Positions 9,825-19,409 of a stretch of 64,000 bases of DNA are shown in pieces. How positions within the stretch are numbered: the first letter of the stretch is position 1; each line of letters starts with the position of its first letter. Under the pieces are notes generated by a model. The model saw nothing but the letters and a program-made list of their open reading frames with translations. It was not told the DNA's origin and did no database searches. The stretch is from Rhynchopus euleeides (taxonomy: Eukaryota > Euglenozoa > Diplonemea > Diplonemida > Diplonemidae): positions 434,001-498,000 of the forward strand of contig OY723322.1 in assembly GCA_963210315.1 (NCBI GenBank), given 5' to 3'. Position numbers and translations under genes: made by a program.

Positions 9825-11705
9825 ATGCACACACACACCACAGGAGAGCCGGGTGGGAATGGTTCCGAAGAGACAATGCAAGATGAAATGTCCTTGATGG
9901 CTGAGGGTATTCGCAGGTCACGATTTGTGGCAGGGACGTCCATCCGGAAGTGCGGTGAAATCTCGAAATGCATTCGAGAGACGTTTCGGGAGCACGGGAA
10001 GGCGCCTGAGAGGCACGGGCTCTCCCCGGCGACGGTGAGGAAGCATGAAGAGCACCTCCAGAGAGTGGTCGAGGCAAGGAGGGGTAGTTTGCTCAAAACT
10101 CTCGAGCACATTGTCGAAACACACCTGCATCGCATCGACATGGAACACCCTCGTGTTGTCCTGACTGCTGATGGCTATAACCCGGGCAGCAGGGACCTCA
10201 CAGCCAGGATCCGCTTAGCTGCAGGTATTGCTCACGGCAGTTTTACCACACCTCTCTGCACGGTGACAGATCAGAGAAAGGATGAATACATCTCATTCGC
10301 GACGTTCAGCCTGGCCGATCAGATAAGGGAGGTGCAAAATGCGTTCTTCAGAAAAGGAGACACCGTTTTTTTAGCAAAGCAGTTTCTGCTGGGGGGTGAT
10401 CACGCGGAGCTCACGGGTTTGTTTGAGGGCATAAGTTCTGGATCGAAGTCACACAGATCGGCGTTCTGTGCCACAGAGATGAAGGACTGGCTTGATATGC
10501 TACATTCGTGCAAGAGGCTGTCCCTCCAGGAATTGCACAAGCAGGGCTTCACATGTCACCTTTCCAAGGCCTTTGAGAGCGAAGCGTACTGTATCACTCC
10601 TGCTCTTCACGACGTCAAAGGCGTCATATCTCTCATAGTACGCCTCATCCCGGAGGGGAAAGCGATCAAGACAGCTGTGGTTGGGAGTGCGAAGTCGAAC
10701 ATGACTGGGAGTCAGGCCCGACAAGTTCTGCAAAAGCTGATACAGAGCACAACGGGGCTTAAAAAAATGATCTGTCTTTTGATGGACGTGCTTGTGTCGT
10801 TCAGATACAACAATATACCCGTGAAGTTTTGGGTACACGGCCAGAATGGGGCAGAGTTTGCAGTGAGTATGTTATCGATGCACTTGTTAATATTTCTTTG
10901 TGAGTGGGCGTCACCGGGCGTGACGACAGGTCCGGGCGCAACGTATGTGCACAGCCTGACGCACTGGTTTGATTCCATAGATGCGCACTGTCTCTCCCTC
11001 AGTGATGAAGCTTTGGAAGCTGGCAACGGTCGAAGCAAGATCTACTCAGCCTGTGCCTCGGAAAGGACTATGGAGCGCGACCTCATTCTTTTCGAGATCC
11101 AACAACTTCAAAGTTGGGGCGAGAATGGGCTTTGGGGGGGTTCAGGACATACTCCGAAGTTAATGACCGCCGTTGGGGCATTCAATGTGTGTTCATGTGT
11201 TGTTGCGGGCAGCTGGGAAAAGGCAACAGGATCTCTCTACCGAAGACTTGAGTCTGCTGGGCTGGCGGACCACGTCAAAGAGAGAGGTCAGAGCGGGTGT
11301 GTCTTTTGGATTGATCCGAAAAAACCACCGAAAACCATACTGAACGTGTGTGTGTGTGGCAAGGAACCTTGGGGTGTGCCTCCCACCCCTACTCAAGAAG
11401 AAACCCAGTCTCTCCCGGAGGAGGTTCATGAATTTCGATGCATTATTTGTGACTACTCCTCAGCAAAGAAAACGTCTCTGTTTGCACACTACGATGCAAA
11501 GCACAGACCAGGGAGCAATGTCCCTTGCTCGTCATGCACAATCGAATGCAAAATATGTCACACAACAATAAGATTGAAGGGACAAAGCCAGCACTACCTG
11601 GCCCACCACCCCCGCTCTCTCACAACAAAACGTTGCTTACTTTGCTTTGAGACCTTCCGTAGTGTCCGTGAACGCGATCTCCACATGAAGACTGACCATC
11701 CTTGA
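9825..11705 (+). CDS. Transposon ORF2, DDE-like transposase candidate with three C2H2 zinc fingers
   Basis: A 626-residue frame without interruptions. An alternative Met at 9876 gives 609 residues. The N-terminal 100 residues look helix-rich and DNA-binding-like (SPATVRKHEEHLQRVVEA). Three acidic positions in the right kind of strand or helix context could form a DDE triad: Asp116 (VVLTADGYN), Asp192 (LLGGDHAEL) and Glu398 (DEALEAGNGRSK), with spacings of 76 and 206. The C-terminus has three C2H2 fingers: C539/C542/H555/H560, C575/C578/H590/H594 and C604/C607/H620/H625. The stop codon lies 9 bp before the right inverted repeat. The domain order is a catalytic core then fingers. The transposase role is inferred from the surrounding element. 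I cannot place the superfamily by eye. Confidence 0.82.
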   Translation: MHTHTTGEPGGNGSEETMQDEMSLMAEGIRRSRFVAGTSIRKCGEISKCIRETFREHGKAPERHGLSPATVRKHEEHLQRVVEARRGSLLKTLEHIVETHLHRIDMEHPRVVLTADGYNPGSRDLTARIRLAAGIAHGSFTTPLCTVTDQRKDEYISFATFSLADQIREVQNAFFRKGDTVFLAKQFLLGGDHAELTGLFEGISSGSKSHRSAFCATEMKDWLDMLHSCKRLSLQELHKQGFTCHLSKAFESEAYCITPALHDVKGVISLIVRLIPEGKAIKTAVVGSAKSNMTGSQARQVLQKLIQSTTGLKKMICLLMDVLVSFRYNNIPVKFWVHGQNGAEFAVSMLSMHLLIFLCEWASPGVTTGPGATYVHSLTHWFDSIDAHCLSLSDEALEAGNGRSKIYSACASERTMERDLILFEIQQLQSWGENGLWGGSGHTPKLMTAVGAFNVCSCVVAGSWEKATGSLYRRLESAGLADHVKERGQSGCVFWIDPKKPPKTILNVCVCGKEPWGVPPTPTQEETQSLPEEVHEFRCIICDYSSAKKTSLFAHYDAKHRPGSNVPCSSCTIECKICHTTIRLKGQSQHYLAHHPRSLTTKRCLLCFETFRSVRERDLHMKTDHP

Positions 11706-11713
11706 GAAGGGGA

Positions 11714-11970
11714 CAAGGAAATTCGCAACAAAGTCCAGCGCTGATATGCCACCACACCTCATATCCCAAGCACACACCCAACTGTGCGTTTTTCCCTTCA
11801 TATTTGGGCGTTCTTCCTGCAGTACAGTGTATAGAGTTGTCGAGTCGACAACTGCCAGTTGTCGACTCGACAAGTGCCAGTTGTCGAGTCGACAACTGGC
11901 AGTTGTCGAGTTTGAGGTTGTCGACTCCACTAGTTGAGGTCACTCGTAACTACCAAACTAGTGCACCGTG
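11714..11970 (-). repeat. Right terminal inverted repeat of the 3.4-kb transposon
   Basis: The reverse complement of the left arm, ending CACCGTG at 11964-11970. The outer 20 bp match the left end with one substitution and one single-base gap (CACGGTGC, then A or G, then CTAGT). Confidence 0.9.
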
Positions 11971-12243
11971 ATCACACTGGCACGACAGATCCAGGCACAC
12001 AGAGCGAAGCCCCCCCTCACACACCCCAAACCTCCCCAAACAACTCGAAGAAGAAGAAAAAAAACCCCCCTGCCCCACACCTTCTTTTGATGAAGCGTGG
12101 GGAGACGCACTGTATCAAAATAGAGTGGGGGATAGAGAGGGGAGAGAAGTCACGGAAGGCTGGGCTGCCCCCCAGCCGTCATCTCTGTTGCAAGCAAAAT
12201 AAAGGTTGGGTTAACTCACGGCTCTCCCCCCCTTGCAAGGGAG

Positions 12244-13332
12244 TCACGCCGCCTGCGCTGTGTGGTGCGTATGCATGGCTTGAATGGAGGTGACCGCCAC
12301 GGTGCTCACAATGTCCGCCACGCTGCACCCCCGACTCAGGTCGTTGATGGGCCTTCTCAGCCCCTGCAGGACTGGGCCCAACACCATACACCCTGTCGAC
12401 TGCTGCACGGCTTTATAAGTGATATTCCCACAGTTGAGATCCGGGAATACAAAAACAGACGTATCCCCCGCGCGCTGCACCCCCTTCTGCTTCGCAATAT
12501 TAAAGCAGAACGCCGCATCATACTGAATGGGCCCGCTGATAGGCACCGGGTGTCCGCCACCACCATTCCTCCCTGCCTGATCCCCCTCGCCTCCGAGGTT
12601 TTTCAGCAGGGTCTCGGCGATCTCAACTGCCTTTCGGACGTGCGACACCTGTGGCCCTTCATTCGACATGCCCGTGGCATACGACAGCATGGCAACATTG
12701 GGGTCAACCCCAAAATGGGACGAGGTTGCCGCAGACGAGGTTGCGATGCAGGCCAGCTCCTCGCTGCTGGGCTTGACCTGCAGGGCGCAGTCGGCGTAGA
12801 CAACAACCCGGTCCTCCAGCAGCATAAACATAAGGGAGGAGACGATGCCGTCCTCCTCACGCCCCACCAGCTGCAGCGCAGGGCGGATGGTGTCGGCAGA
12901 CGTGTGGCAGGCCCCGCTGACCATCCCGTCGAGATCCCCGCATGCCACCATCATGGTGCCGAAGACAGGCGTGTCCGCAAGGGCGTCGTAGGCCTCCTCG
13001 ATGGTGAGTCCCTTCTCCTTGCGCTTCTCATGCATGACGGCTGCGTATTTCTCCCGCCGGGCGCAGGTGTTGTTGTCGACAATCTCAAGCCCCCTGTAGT
13101 CCAGCTGCAGCTCGTTCATCCTCCGCCTGATGTCGTCCGGGCACCCCAGCAGCGTCACCCGGGCCAAGCCCTCCCTTTCGATCTCTGCTGCTGCGCGGAG
13201 GACGCGTTCGTCCTGTGCCTCGGGGAGGACGATGCGCTGGTGCCCTGCCTGGGCGTCGCCCCACAGTTTGTCAAGGAAGGCACGTGCAGACATGTGCCGG
13301 GACTGATGCAACCCGCATCGCCTGCCCCACAT
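12244..13332 (-). CDS. pta: Phosphate acetyltransferase
   Basis: A single-exon 362-residue enzyme that interconverts acetyl-CoA plus phosphate and acetyl phosphate plus CoA. Family hallmarks are present in order: RIVLPEAQDERVLRAA near the N-terminus, DTPVFGTMMVACGDLDGMVSGA, VYADCALQVKPSSEELA, MLSYATGMSNEGP, GPIQYDAAF, VFVFPDLNCGNITYKAVQQS, and a C-terminal GLRRPINDLSRGCSVADIV. It is the short form (no DRTGG or P-loop N-terminal domain), as in Firmicutes and in algal PAT enzymes. A Met at 13293 aligns with the bacterial start. The 13 extra residues before it (MWGRRCGLHQSRH) could be an organelle-targeting extension. One Gly-rich insertion (GGEGDQAGRNGGGGHP) is unusual. No acetate kinase is present in this window, though it would be the usual partner. 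Confidence 0.95.
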   Translation of the reverse strand: MWGRRCGLHQSRHMSARAFLDKLWGDAQAGHQRIVLPEAQDERVLRAAAEIEREGLARVTLLGCPDDIRRRMNELQLDYRGLEIVDNNTCARREKYAAVMHEKRKEKGLTIEEAYDALADTPVFGTMMVACGDLDGMVSGACHTSADTIRPALQLVGREEDGIVSSLMFMLLEDRVVVYADCALQVKPSSEELACIATSSAATSSHFGVDPNVAMLSYATGMSNEGPQVSHVRKAVEIAETLLKNLGGEGDQAGRNGGGGHPVPISGPIQYDAAFCFNIAKQKGVQRAGDTSVFVFPDLNCGNITYKAVQQSTGCMVLGPVLQGLRRPINDLSRGCSVADIVSTVAVTSIQAMHTHHTAQAA

Positions 13333-14459
13333 GGCAACCGCCGGAGGGGGGGAGATGGGGGAAGGGTGAGGTGGGGTGGGGGTGGTGTGTAGCTCTCCAG
13401 CAAACCCGGCCCTCGTGTCGGGGGAATACGGTTCGGATCACTGTGGAACGGAGGGGGTGCGGTGGGGTGGTGGTGGTGGTGGTGGCGTCAGGCGATCTCA
13501 GAAGGGGGTGGGGCGGGGCTGGGTTGGGGGGGGGGGGAGACCATCAAAGACCCGTTTCTTCTGGTTTCTGTTGTACAATAAGCACCGTCTCAAAGAAAAC
13601 CCCCACACCCGGTTCAGCAGAACACCGCTAACGCCACTCCGCTGCCAACAGAGGCGCACCCCCCCCCCCCACCCTTCGGCTTGTTCGTCAAGAGATCCTT
13701 GTTTTCGTATTTTTTTGAACCTCAAATGGCTCTTATGCATAGCGGCTGGTAGGACGTATCAGCCGCACAAGCTCGAGGCCGTTTTTTTCCGTCCAATTCT
13801 TGACAACGCGTTGCAGCCTGGCCGGTATGAACAACACGCGAGCCGCACTGAGACCCACGCGCCGCCTCGTTTGTTAGTCGGGATAGGTTGTGGTGACCAT
13901 GTCCGGGAGTATCAGGATGAACAAGAAACTCTCCCCAAAAAACATAAACAACAAAACCCTCCCCTCCTTCACCCCGCAGTCAGCATGCATCCACCCTTCT
14001 CGGAGACACTTCCTCCTCGGCATTTGGAGCAGCCTCGTGAAAGCATCACATGATATGATCGTGCACACCATCTTCAGGGGTTAGGGGTTAGAAACAGTGC
14101 TAGCGTCCCCTCCCCCACGCCCCCCCCCCTCCCCCCTATAACCTGGAACGACCCGGAAGCGGGGGTCCCAAAGCCCGAAAATAATACAACACAGCACGTC
14201 ATGTGCCCTGCATCCTGCCCCATGCCACGGAGCAGGCGGCGTTCTCACCTCACCTTTCTCTCTCTCACCCCAGTCTCCTCATGCATGGGGGCGGTGCCTC
14301 CCCATGCGATGGCGTTGCTGACGACCCCCATCTCCTTCTGTCTGTCTCTCTCTCACTTGCTCTCCCACTGTTCTTCAAAACCCAACCCATCAACCCACCT
14401 CCCTCTCCAACTTCAACCCACTCCTGCATGACGGAACAGATTGTCTTATGAATGATTCG
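13333..14459. other. Gene-free intergenic stretch
   Basis: It contains a (GGT)n tract near 13463-13486, a G run at about 13527-13538, C runs at about 13660 and 14120, and a pyrimidine-rich region 14230-14420. No supported gene. Confidence 0.5.
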
Positions 14460-16481
14460 TTACATCGAGGGGGATGTGGGGCCGCTGGGTGCTGACCCGC
14501 TGACTTCTGCCGGATCAGCCTCGGGCTCCACGAGGCTGTGCTTCGGCTCCCCAGCTCCGGGGTCGAGCTGCTCGAGGCGGGGTTCGGAGGCACCAGACAG
14601 AGACATGCGCCTCCCTGATATGCCCTCAAACCGCACATCGTTGTTCGGCGAGTTCAGGGTGCTGCTGCTTGCCACACCTTGCACACTCCCCCGCTGGGCC
14701 ATCTTCAGGGACAGCAGGATGCCAGAGTGGTCCACACCCTCGCGCAGCAGCTTCTGCACAACACGCTCACGGCGGAGGTCGGCCTGCGTCCGGTGCATGC
14801 AGACAAAGGGTTTGATGTACCGCACATCAGCCTCATGCAACCCACGGAACAGCCTCCACGTCTTCTGCCGAAACCGCCTCCAGGATCCCGCGCAGCAGGA
14901 CTGGTCTTCGTAGGTCGGGGGGGGGCCGAATGTCGCGCCGAAGTTTACCCCGACATCCTCGTCGAAGAGATCCAGCGCCTCGTGGGAGTCCATGTGGTTG
15001 TCGGTGAGGGGGCCGAGGAGGCGGGACGCATCAGGGCCTGCGTCGTCGTGGTCGTCGTCCTCCTCGTCCTGCTCATGCGACAGCCCGCTGGACCTCCGCC
15101 GCTGCCGGATCTCCGATGGGGCCAGCTCGAGGTACACCAGCAGGGGCTTGGCAAAACCCCCGAAGACAAACACCGTGAACATCACAGTCACCAGGGTGGT
15201 GGTGATGAGCCTGTCGCCGTTCTTCAGAACCCCGGTGTTCGTCCCATAGCATGCAAGGGCGAAGGCGATGGCACCGCGCAGCCCGCTGAACCACATGAAG
15301 ATCTGCTCCTTCGCTGTGATCTGATCGGAGTTCTCCGAGCGGAACTGGTTGGAGAGGAAGCACAGGGGGAAGATGTTGGCGGCACGCCCCAGGAGGATCG
15401 CCGCAAAGGTTGCCAAGATGAAGGGCACGTCAACCTTCAGCCCGGTGGTCCAGAAGGCTGAGCCCAGGAAGGCAAAGACGTACAGCTCGGCAGTCTCGGA
15501 GATCGCCTTAATCAGCCTCGGCAGGAATATCTTGTTTGCAACCGACACGTTATGGAGGGACCAGTGCTTCATCAGCCTGCCTGCGACGAAAATAGCCATG
15601 ATGCCCGACAGATCCACTGCCTGTGCGATGGAGTACGTCGACATCGCAGAGAGCAGCACTGTGACAAGCTCGATTGTGGGGTGGTCCCTCAGGTCCACCA
15701 CCTTCAGGAAGAATGACGTCAGGAGGGTCATGATGATCCCCACCAGAATCGACCCCAGGAAGACACCCCAGAACTTGAGGAATACGGCGAAGGCGCCTGC
15801 GGCAGCATCGACGGGGCCACTCGACTTCTCTTCGTTGTTATTCTCAAGCTTGAGCACGCCCTCGCAAACTGTGTAGAGCACAATCGACACCGCGTCGTTG
15901 ATCACACTCTCCCCAAACACGAGGTAGAACATGCCAGGCTTTGCACCGGGGAATACCTCGCTCAGCACGGCAAGGGTTGCGACCGGATCCACGGCACTGA
16001 TAAGCGCCCCGAAGGCGAAGCACTCCCAAAGAGATATGTTAGCCTCCAGCAGAGGCCCAAACAGAAGGAACAGGAGGGAGCCGACGATGAGGGTCGAGAT
16101 CATGGTGCCAGCGATGGCGAGCAACAGGATGGTTCCGGTATTAGATGACAGCGACGACTTGCTGCTGGTCAGGCTGAACCCCGCCTCGAAGATGATGGGT
16201 GGGAGGATCACGAGGAAGAACGCCTCCGCGGGGAACTTCGCCGCAGCCTGCCCGAATGACGGCTTGATTAAATGCAGCAAACCCCCGAAGAGAAACCCCG
16301 TCAGGATCACACTCCCACACTCCGTCATAAGCGGCACCTTGAAGCGGTGGACCAGCTTCACCGAAAGAAAGGCCAGCGCAACCATGACACCCTGCGCAAG
16401 CATCACCCATGCTTCCTCCTCAAGCTCCCCTTCGGGCTCCTCCACGGGTGGGAGCACACATGGCGTGGAATTTCCCGGCAT
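14460..16481 (-). CDS. Na+/H+ exchanger, CPA1/NHE family (organellar NHE8-like)
   Basis: An intron-free 673-residue membrane transporter with about 12 hydrophobic segments between residues 25 and 455 and a hydrophilic cytosolic tail to 673. Characteristic NHE motifs are in order: FFLVILPPIIFEAGFSL (88-104, inhibitor-binding segment), ISAVDPVATLAVL (161-173), FGESVINDAVSIVLY (189-203) with the transport Asn195-Asp196 pair, and SGLRGAIAFALA (399-410) with the conserved Arg. It should exchange Na+ or K+ for H+ across plasma or endomembranes. The tail carries an acidic EQDEEDDDHDDAG stretch and a later basic, Ser-rich region, both plausible regulatory parts. Overall order and short loops resemble NHE8 and plant endosomal types more than plasma-membrane NHE1. 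Confidence 0.95.
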   Translation of the reverse strand: MPGNSTPCVLPPVEEPEGELEEEAWVMLAQGVMVALAFLSVKLVHRFKVPLMTECGSVILTGFLFGGLLHLIKPSFGQAAAKFPAEAFFLVILPPIIFEAGFSLTSSKSSLSSNTGTILLLAIAGTMISTLIVGSLLFLLFGPLLEANISLWECFAFGALISAVDPVATLAVLSEVFPGAKPGMFYLVFGESVINDAVSIVLYTVCEGVLKLENNNEEKSSGPVDAAAGAFAVFLKFWGVFLGSILVGIIMTLLTSFFLKVVDLRDHPTIELVTVLLSAMSTYSIAQAVDLSGIMAIFVAGRLMKHWSLHNVSVANKIFLPRLIKAISETAELYVFAFLGSAFWTTGLKVDVPFILATFAAILLGRAANIFPLCFLSNQFRSENSDQITAKEQIFMWFSGLRGAIAFALACYGTNTGVLKNGDRLITTTLVTVMFTVFVFGGFAKPLLVYLELAPSEIRQRRRSSGLSHEQDEEDDDHDDAGPDASRLLGPLTDNHMDSHEALDLFDEDVGVNFGATFGPPPTYEDQSCCAGSWRRFRQKTWRLFRGLHEADVRYIKPFVCMHRTQADLRRERVVQKLLREGVDHSGILLSLKMAQRGSVQGVASSSTLNSPNNDVRFEGISGRRMSLSGASEPRLEQLDPGAGEPKHSLVEPEADPAEVSGSAPSGPTSPSM

Positions 16482-17480
16482 TTTGCGGGGGTCGGGGCGG
16501 TGGTGGTGGTGGAGGGGGGGGGGGGTTAGAAGTTAGAAGATGGGTGAGAATGAGAGTGTGAGAGAGAGGGATCAGTCGGTAGAGGGGGTGGGAAAGGGGA
16601 GTTGTCTCGTCACAAGGGGGTATTCACAAATATAAGGTACACAACAAGAGAGAGAGAGAGGGGGGGGGGGTGTGATAGAGATGGCGTGTGCCGTTTGCTG
16701 TTGGCTGGCGCTAGCGTTGGTGAAGCTTCAGGGGGGGAAGCAAGCCAGCGTCACGGTGGCAGTCACTTGAGAGAGATGGAGAGACAAGGCAGACAGAGAG
16801 AAGGGGGAGAGAGAGAGAGAGAGAGAGAGATCTGTTTTTTGTCACCGGCCCACAGTAGTTTACCAGCGGCACCCGCTGGCAAACTCACTTCAGAAAGGAA
16901 GGGGGGGGCGAGTGGGGGACAGTGTGGGAGTGAGATGAAGAGGGTGGGCGGGTGTGTTCCCCACCCCACCCTCCCCGCCTGGGAGTGGGGCCTGGGATGG
17001 GGTCTGGGGAAAACCGGAGTTTGCCGGTTTTGCTGTGTGTTCTGTGTCTGGGTGTGTGGGAGTGTGTTCCCCGCAGTGGGGGGGGGGGGTGGCGTAAGGG
17101 ATGCAGCGCATGGGAGACGGGGAGGGGGGGGGGTGCATGGGTTGCGGGGAGGGGGGGGGGGCTGCGAAATACGAACCGCCCGCATCACTGAATTGGTTGT
17201 GCAGAGCACACCGATCTCCTGTTCGTTATTCTACTGCCACACACTGCATTTTTGGACAAAAAGGTGATGGCCTTGGCATGGGACATTGCTGGTCCTGTCG
17301 GTCTGGAGGGCCAGCGCAGGTGGTGGCGGGCGAGATGTGCCACATTAAAATTTTCTGCCATCTATGATGTGGCGAGCTCCTCATCGGGTACAAAACAGGA
17401 TAAATGTACTTCGTGGTTATTCCGTTTCTTCTCCGTGCTGAGACTATCTATTGTGACAACGTTGTGGAGACAAAGAAAAA
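16482..17480. other. Gene-free, G-rich intergenic stretch with GA microsatellites
   Basis: It holds G runs at about 16518-16526, 16661-16670, 17080-17088 and 17151-17160, and AG-dinucleotide runs at 16646-16662 and 16808-16830. No ORF with natural composition. Confidence 0.5.
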
Positions 17481-19409
17481 TCATTTCCGGAACGCCACCA
17501 CCACACTCCGGAAAGGCTTCCTCCGCCTGTTGGCGGCACGCTTGGGACGGGCCTTAATATCGACACGACGGATTCGTGCCACAAGAGGTTTGTACTCCAG
17601 CAGCAGGTCGAGGCATGCCCTCTCCCCTTTCTGTGCAGCAAAGAAACGCGCAGAACGGCCTGCGGGTTCGCGAGGGTTGGGGTCCGCACCTGCCTCCAGC
17701 AGGGTGGTGGCACACTCTTCCTCGCCGTGTGAGATTGCAAGGATCAGTGGCAGAGACCCGCTGCCATTTGGCATGTCCGCTGCAGCACCATTGGCCAGCA
17801 ACAGCTCGGCACACTCGGCGTGCCCGTGCTGCACAGCAAGGTGCAGTGCGGTGGACCCATCCTCATCACGGGTGTTGATCGCAGCACCCGCCTCCAGCAG
17901 AAGTTCCACGCATGCAGTGTGCCCGTGAAAGGCAGCGTGGGTCAGCTGCGTGCTCCCACGGCTATTCGGAATGTCTACTGCCACACCTCTGTCAATCAAC
18001 ATCTGTGCACACTCGACGTGGCCGTGCTGCACAGCGCTGTGGAGGATGGTGAAGCCTCCACCGTTCTCGCACCCGTCAGGGGTGGCGAAGTGGGGATCGG
18101 CACCGGCTTGCAGCAACAGGTCGAGGCACTCTGTGGATCCGCTGCAGGCAGCGAGGCCCAAAGGCGTGAGGCCGACACTGCTGACGGTGCCGACCGATGC
18201 GCCCTTTGCAAGCAGCAGCTTCAAGCATCCCAGAGACCCCACTCGTGCGGCGCGGTGCAGGGGGGTGACCCCATCTGCGTTGCCCGTTTCGTTGGGATCG
18301 GCACCGGCCTGCAGCAGCATATCGAGGCACTCGGTGTGTTCTCTTTGGGTGGCCAGGCTTACCGGCGTGTTCCCCTGGAGGTCGCACGCATCCAGGAGCG
18401 CGCCGTGTTTGAGGAGGAGCTGCAGGCAGGCGGTTTGGCCTTGCTGTGCAGCAAAGTGGAGTGCGGTGAAGCCGGTGCGTGTCTCGGCGATAAAGGCATT
18501 GGCACCTGCCCCAAGCAACAAATCGAGACAAGCGGTGTGTCCTCTTGTGGCAGCAAAGAGCAGAGGTGGGTAGCCACGTTCACACACCGCATCGAGTGGT
18601 GCGCCGTGCTCCACGAGAAGCCTCGCGCACTCGATGTGTCCCTCCCTCATCGTGCCGTGCAGTGCCGTGATGCCGATGTGATCGATTTTCTCGACCATGG
18701 CTCCTTCCTGGATCAATATGCGGACACACGCCTCAAACCCGGCGAGGCAAGACAGCATCAGTGGGGTAAACCCGACCTGGGCTGGGGTATTCGGCGACAA
18801 CCCCGCCTTGACGAGCAGCTGCACGCACTCGGCGTGACCAACAATGGCAGCGTGATGCAGTGCGGTGAATAATGTTGCGTCACGGGCATGTACATCAACA
18901 CCTGCCCGCAGCAGAAGGGCAATACACGCTTGATCACCGTTTGTGGCTGCAAGGTGCAGCGGCACGGTCCCGTCATCGCTTGCCATGTCCGCTATGGCAC
19001 CCTTCTCCAGCAACTGTTTGGCGAACTCGAAATATTTGATATCGACAGCGCGGTGCAGTGCGGTGAATCCATCTACGTCGCGGGCGTTGACATCAACACC
19101 TGCCTGCAGCAAGAGAAGGGCACATTCAGCATGCCCGCTAATCTGCAATTTCGAGAACGTGACAGCCATCAGCGGCGTCCCACCGTCAGCAACTTCTGCC
19201 GTTATGTTGGCGCGTCGGGACAGCAGCAGCTCCATGCAGTCAACAGACCCCCACAGAGCAGCATAGTGCAGCAGAGACATGTTTGCGGGTTGCATCGCTG
19301 CGTCTACACTGACGCCGCCATCGAGCATCTCCGTCAACACTTCCACCTCCCCGTGGCGGCACGCGACGAAAGCCTCGCGTTCGAAGTAACTCAAATCATC
19401 GTAACTCAT
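17481..19409 (-). CDS. Ankyrin-repeat protein, about 17 repeats
   Basis: A single exon of 642 residues from the Met at 19409 (MSYDDLSYFEREAFVACRHG). The frame stays open upstream to 19763, but that part is Pro/Arg/Cys-rich and not ankyrin-like. About 17 consecutive 33-residue ankyrin units of the form GxTALHxAAxxGHxECxxLLLxAGAxxx fill almost the whole protein. They are unusually rich in Cys at the HxxC position (HAECALLL, HTACLDLL). No kinase, ZU5, BTB or membrane segment is visible. The last about 30 residues are strongly basic (RRVDIKARPKRAANRRRK), a possible nuclear-localisation signal. The role is a protein-interaction scaffold. The partner is unknown. Confidence 0.93.
   Translation of the reverse strand: MSYDDLSYFEREAFVACRHGEVEVLTEMLDGGVSVDAAMQPANMSLLHYAALWGSVDCMELLLSRRANITAEVADGGTPLMAVTFSKLQISGHAECALLLLQAGVDVNARDVDGFTALHRAVDIKYFEFAKQLLEKGAIADMASDDGTVPLHLAATNGDQACIALLLRAGVDVHARDATLFTALHHAAIVGHAECVQLLVKAGLSPNTPAQVGFTPLMLSCLAGFEACVRILIQEGAMVEKIDHIGITALHGTMREGHIECARLLVEHGAPLDAVCERGYPPLLFAATRGHTACLDLLLGAGANAFIAETRTGFTALHFAAQQGQTACLQLLLKHGALLDACDLQGNTPVSLATQREHTECLDMLLQAGADPNETGNADGVTPLHRAARVGSLGCLKLLLAKGASVGTVSSVGLTPLGLAACSGSTECLDLLLQAGADPHFATPDGCENGGGFTILHSAVQHGHVECAQMLIDRGVAVDIPNSRGSTQLTHAAFHGHTACVELLLEAGAAINTRDEDGSTALHLAVQHGHAECAELLLANGAAADMPNGSGSLPLILAISHGEEECATTLLEAGADPNPREPAGRSARFFAAQKGERACLDLLLEYKPLVARIRRVDIKARPKRAANRRRKPFRSVVVAFRK

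Larger units (their letters stand above)
8570..11970 (+). mobile_element. Two-gene inverted-repeat DNA transposon, 3.4 kb, apparently intact
   Basis: The ends read CACGGTG...CACCGTG and are bracketed by AT on both sides (8568-8569 and 11971-11972), a likely 2-bp target duplication. The terminal arms (about 8570-8836 and 11714-11970) are long and imperfect. Their inner 150 bp is nearly identical, and their outer part is a cluster of small palindromes built on GTCGAC and CAACTG..CAGTTG words, resembling transposase-binding subterminal repeats of CACTA-like elements. Two plus-strand ORFs without frame damage fill the interior. These are the only plus-strand genes in the window. The termini and subterminal repeats suggest a CMC/CACTA-like mechanism, but the protein does not look like a standard En/Spm transposase, so the superfamily is left open. 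Confidence 0.88.

Noticed and set aside
9681-9843. Splicing of transposon ORF1 to ORF2 through GTGAGT at 9681
   Set aside because: Neither TTCCTCAG at 9804 nor ACCACAG at 9843 restores the ORF2 frame, so two separate genes is the simpler reading.
14074-14092. Telomere-like GGGGTTAGGGGTTAG
   Set aside because: Only two units in an internal, gene-flanked position. Too short to call an interstitial telomere.
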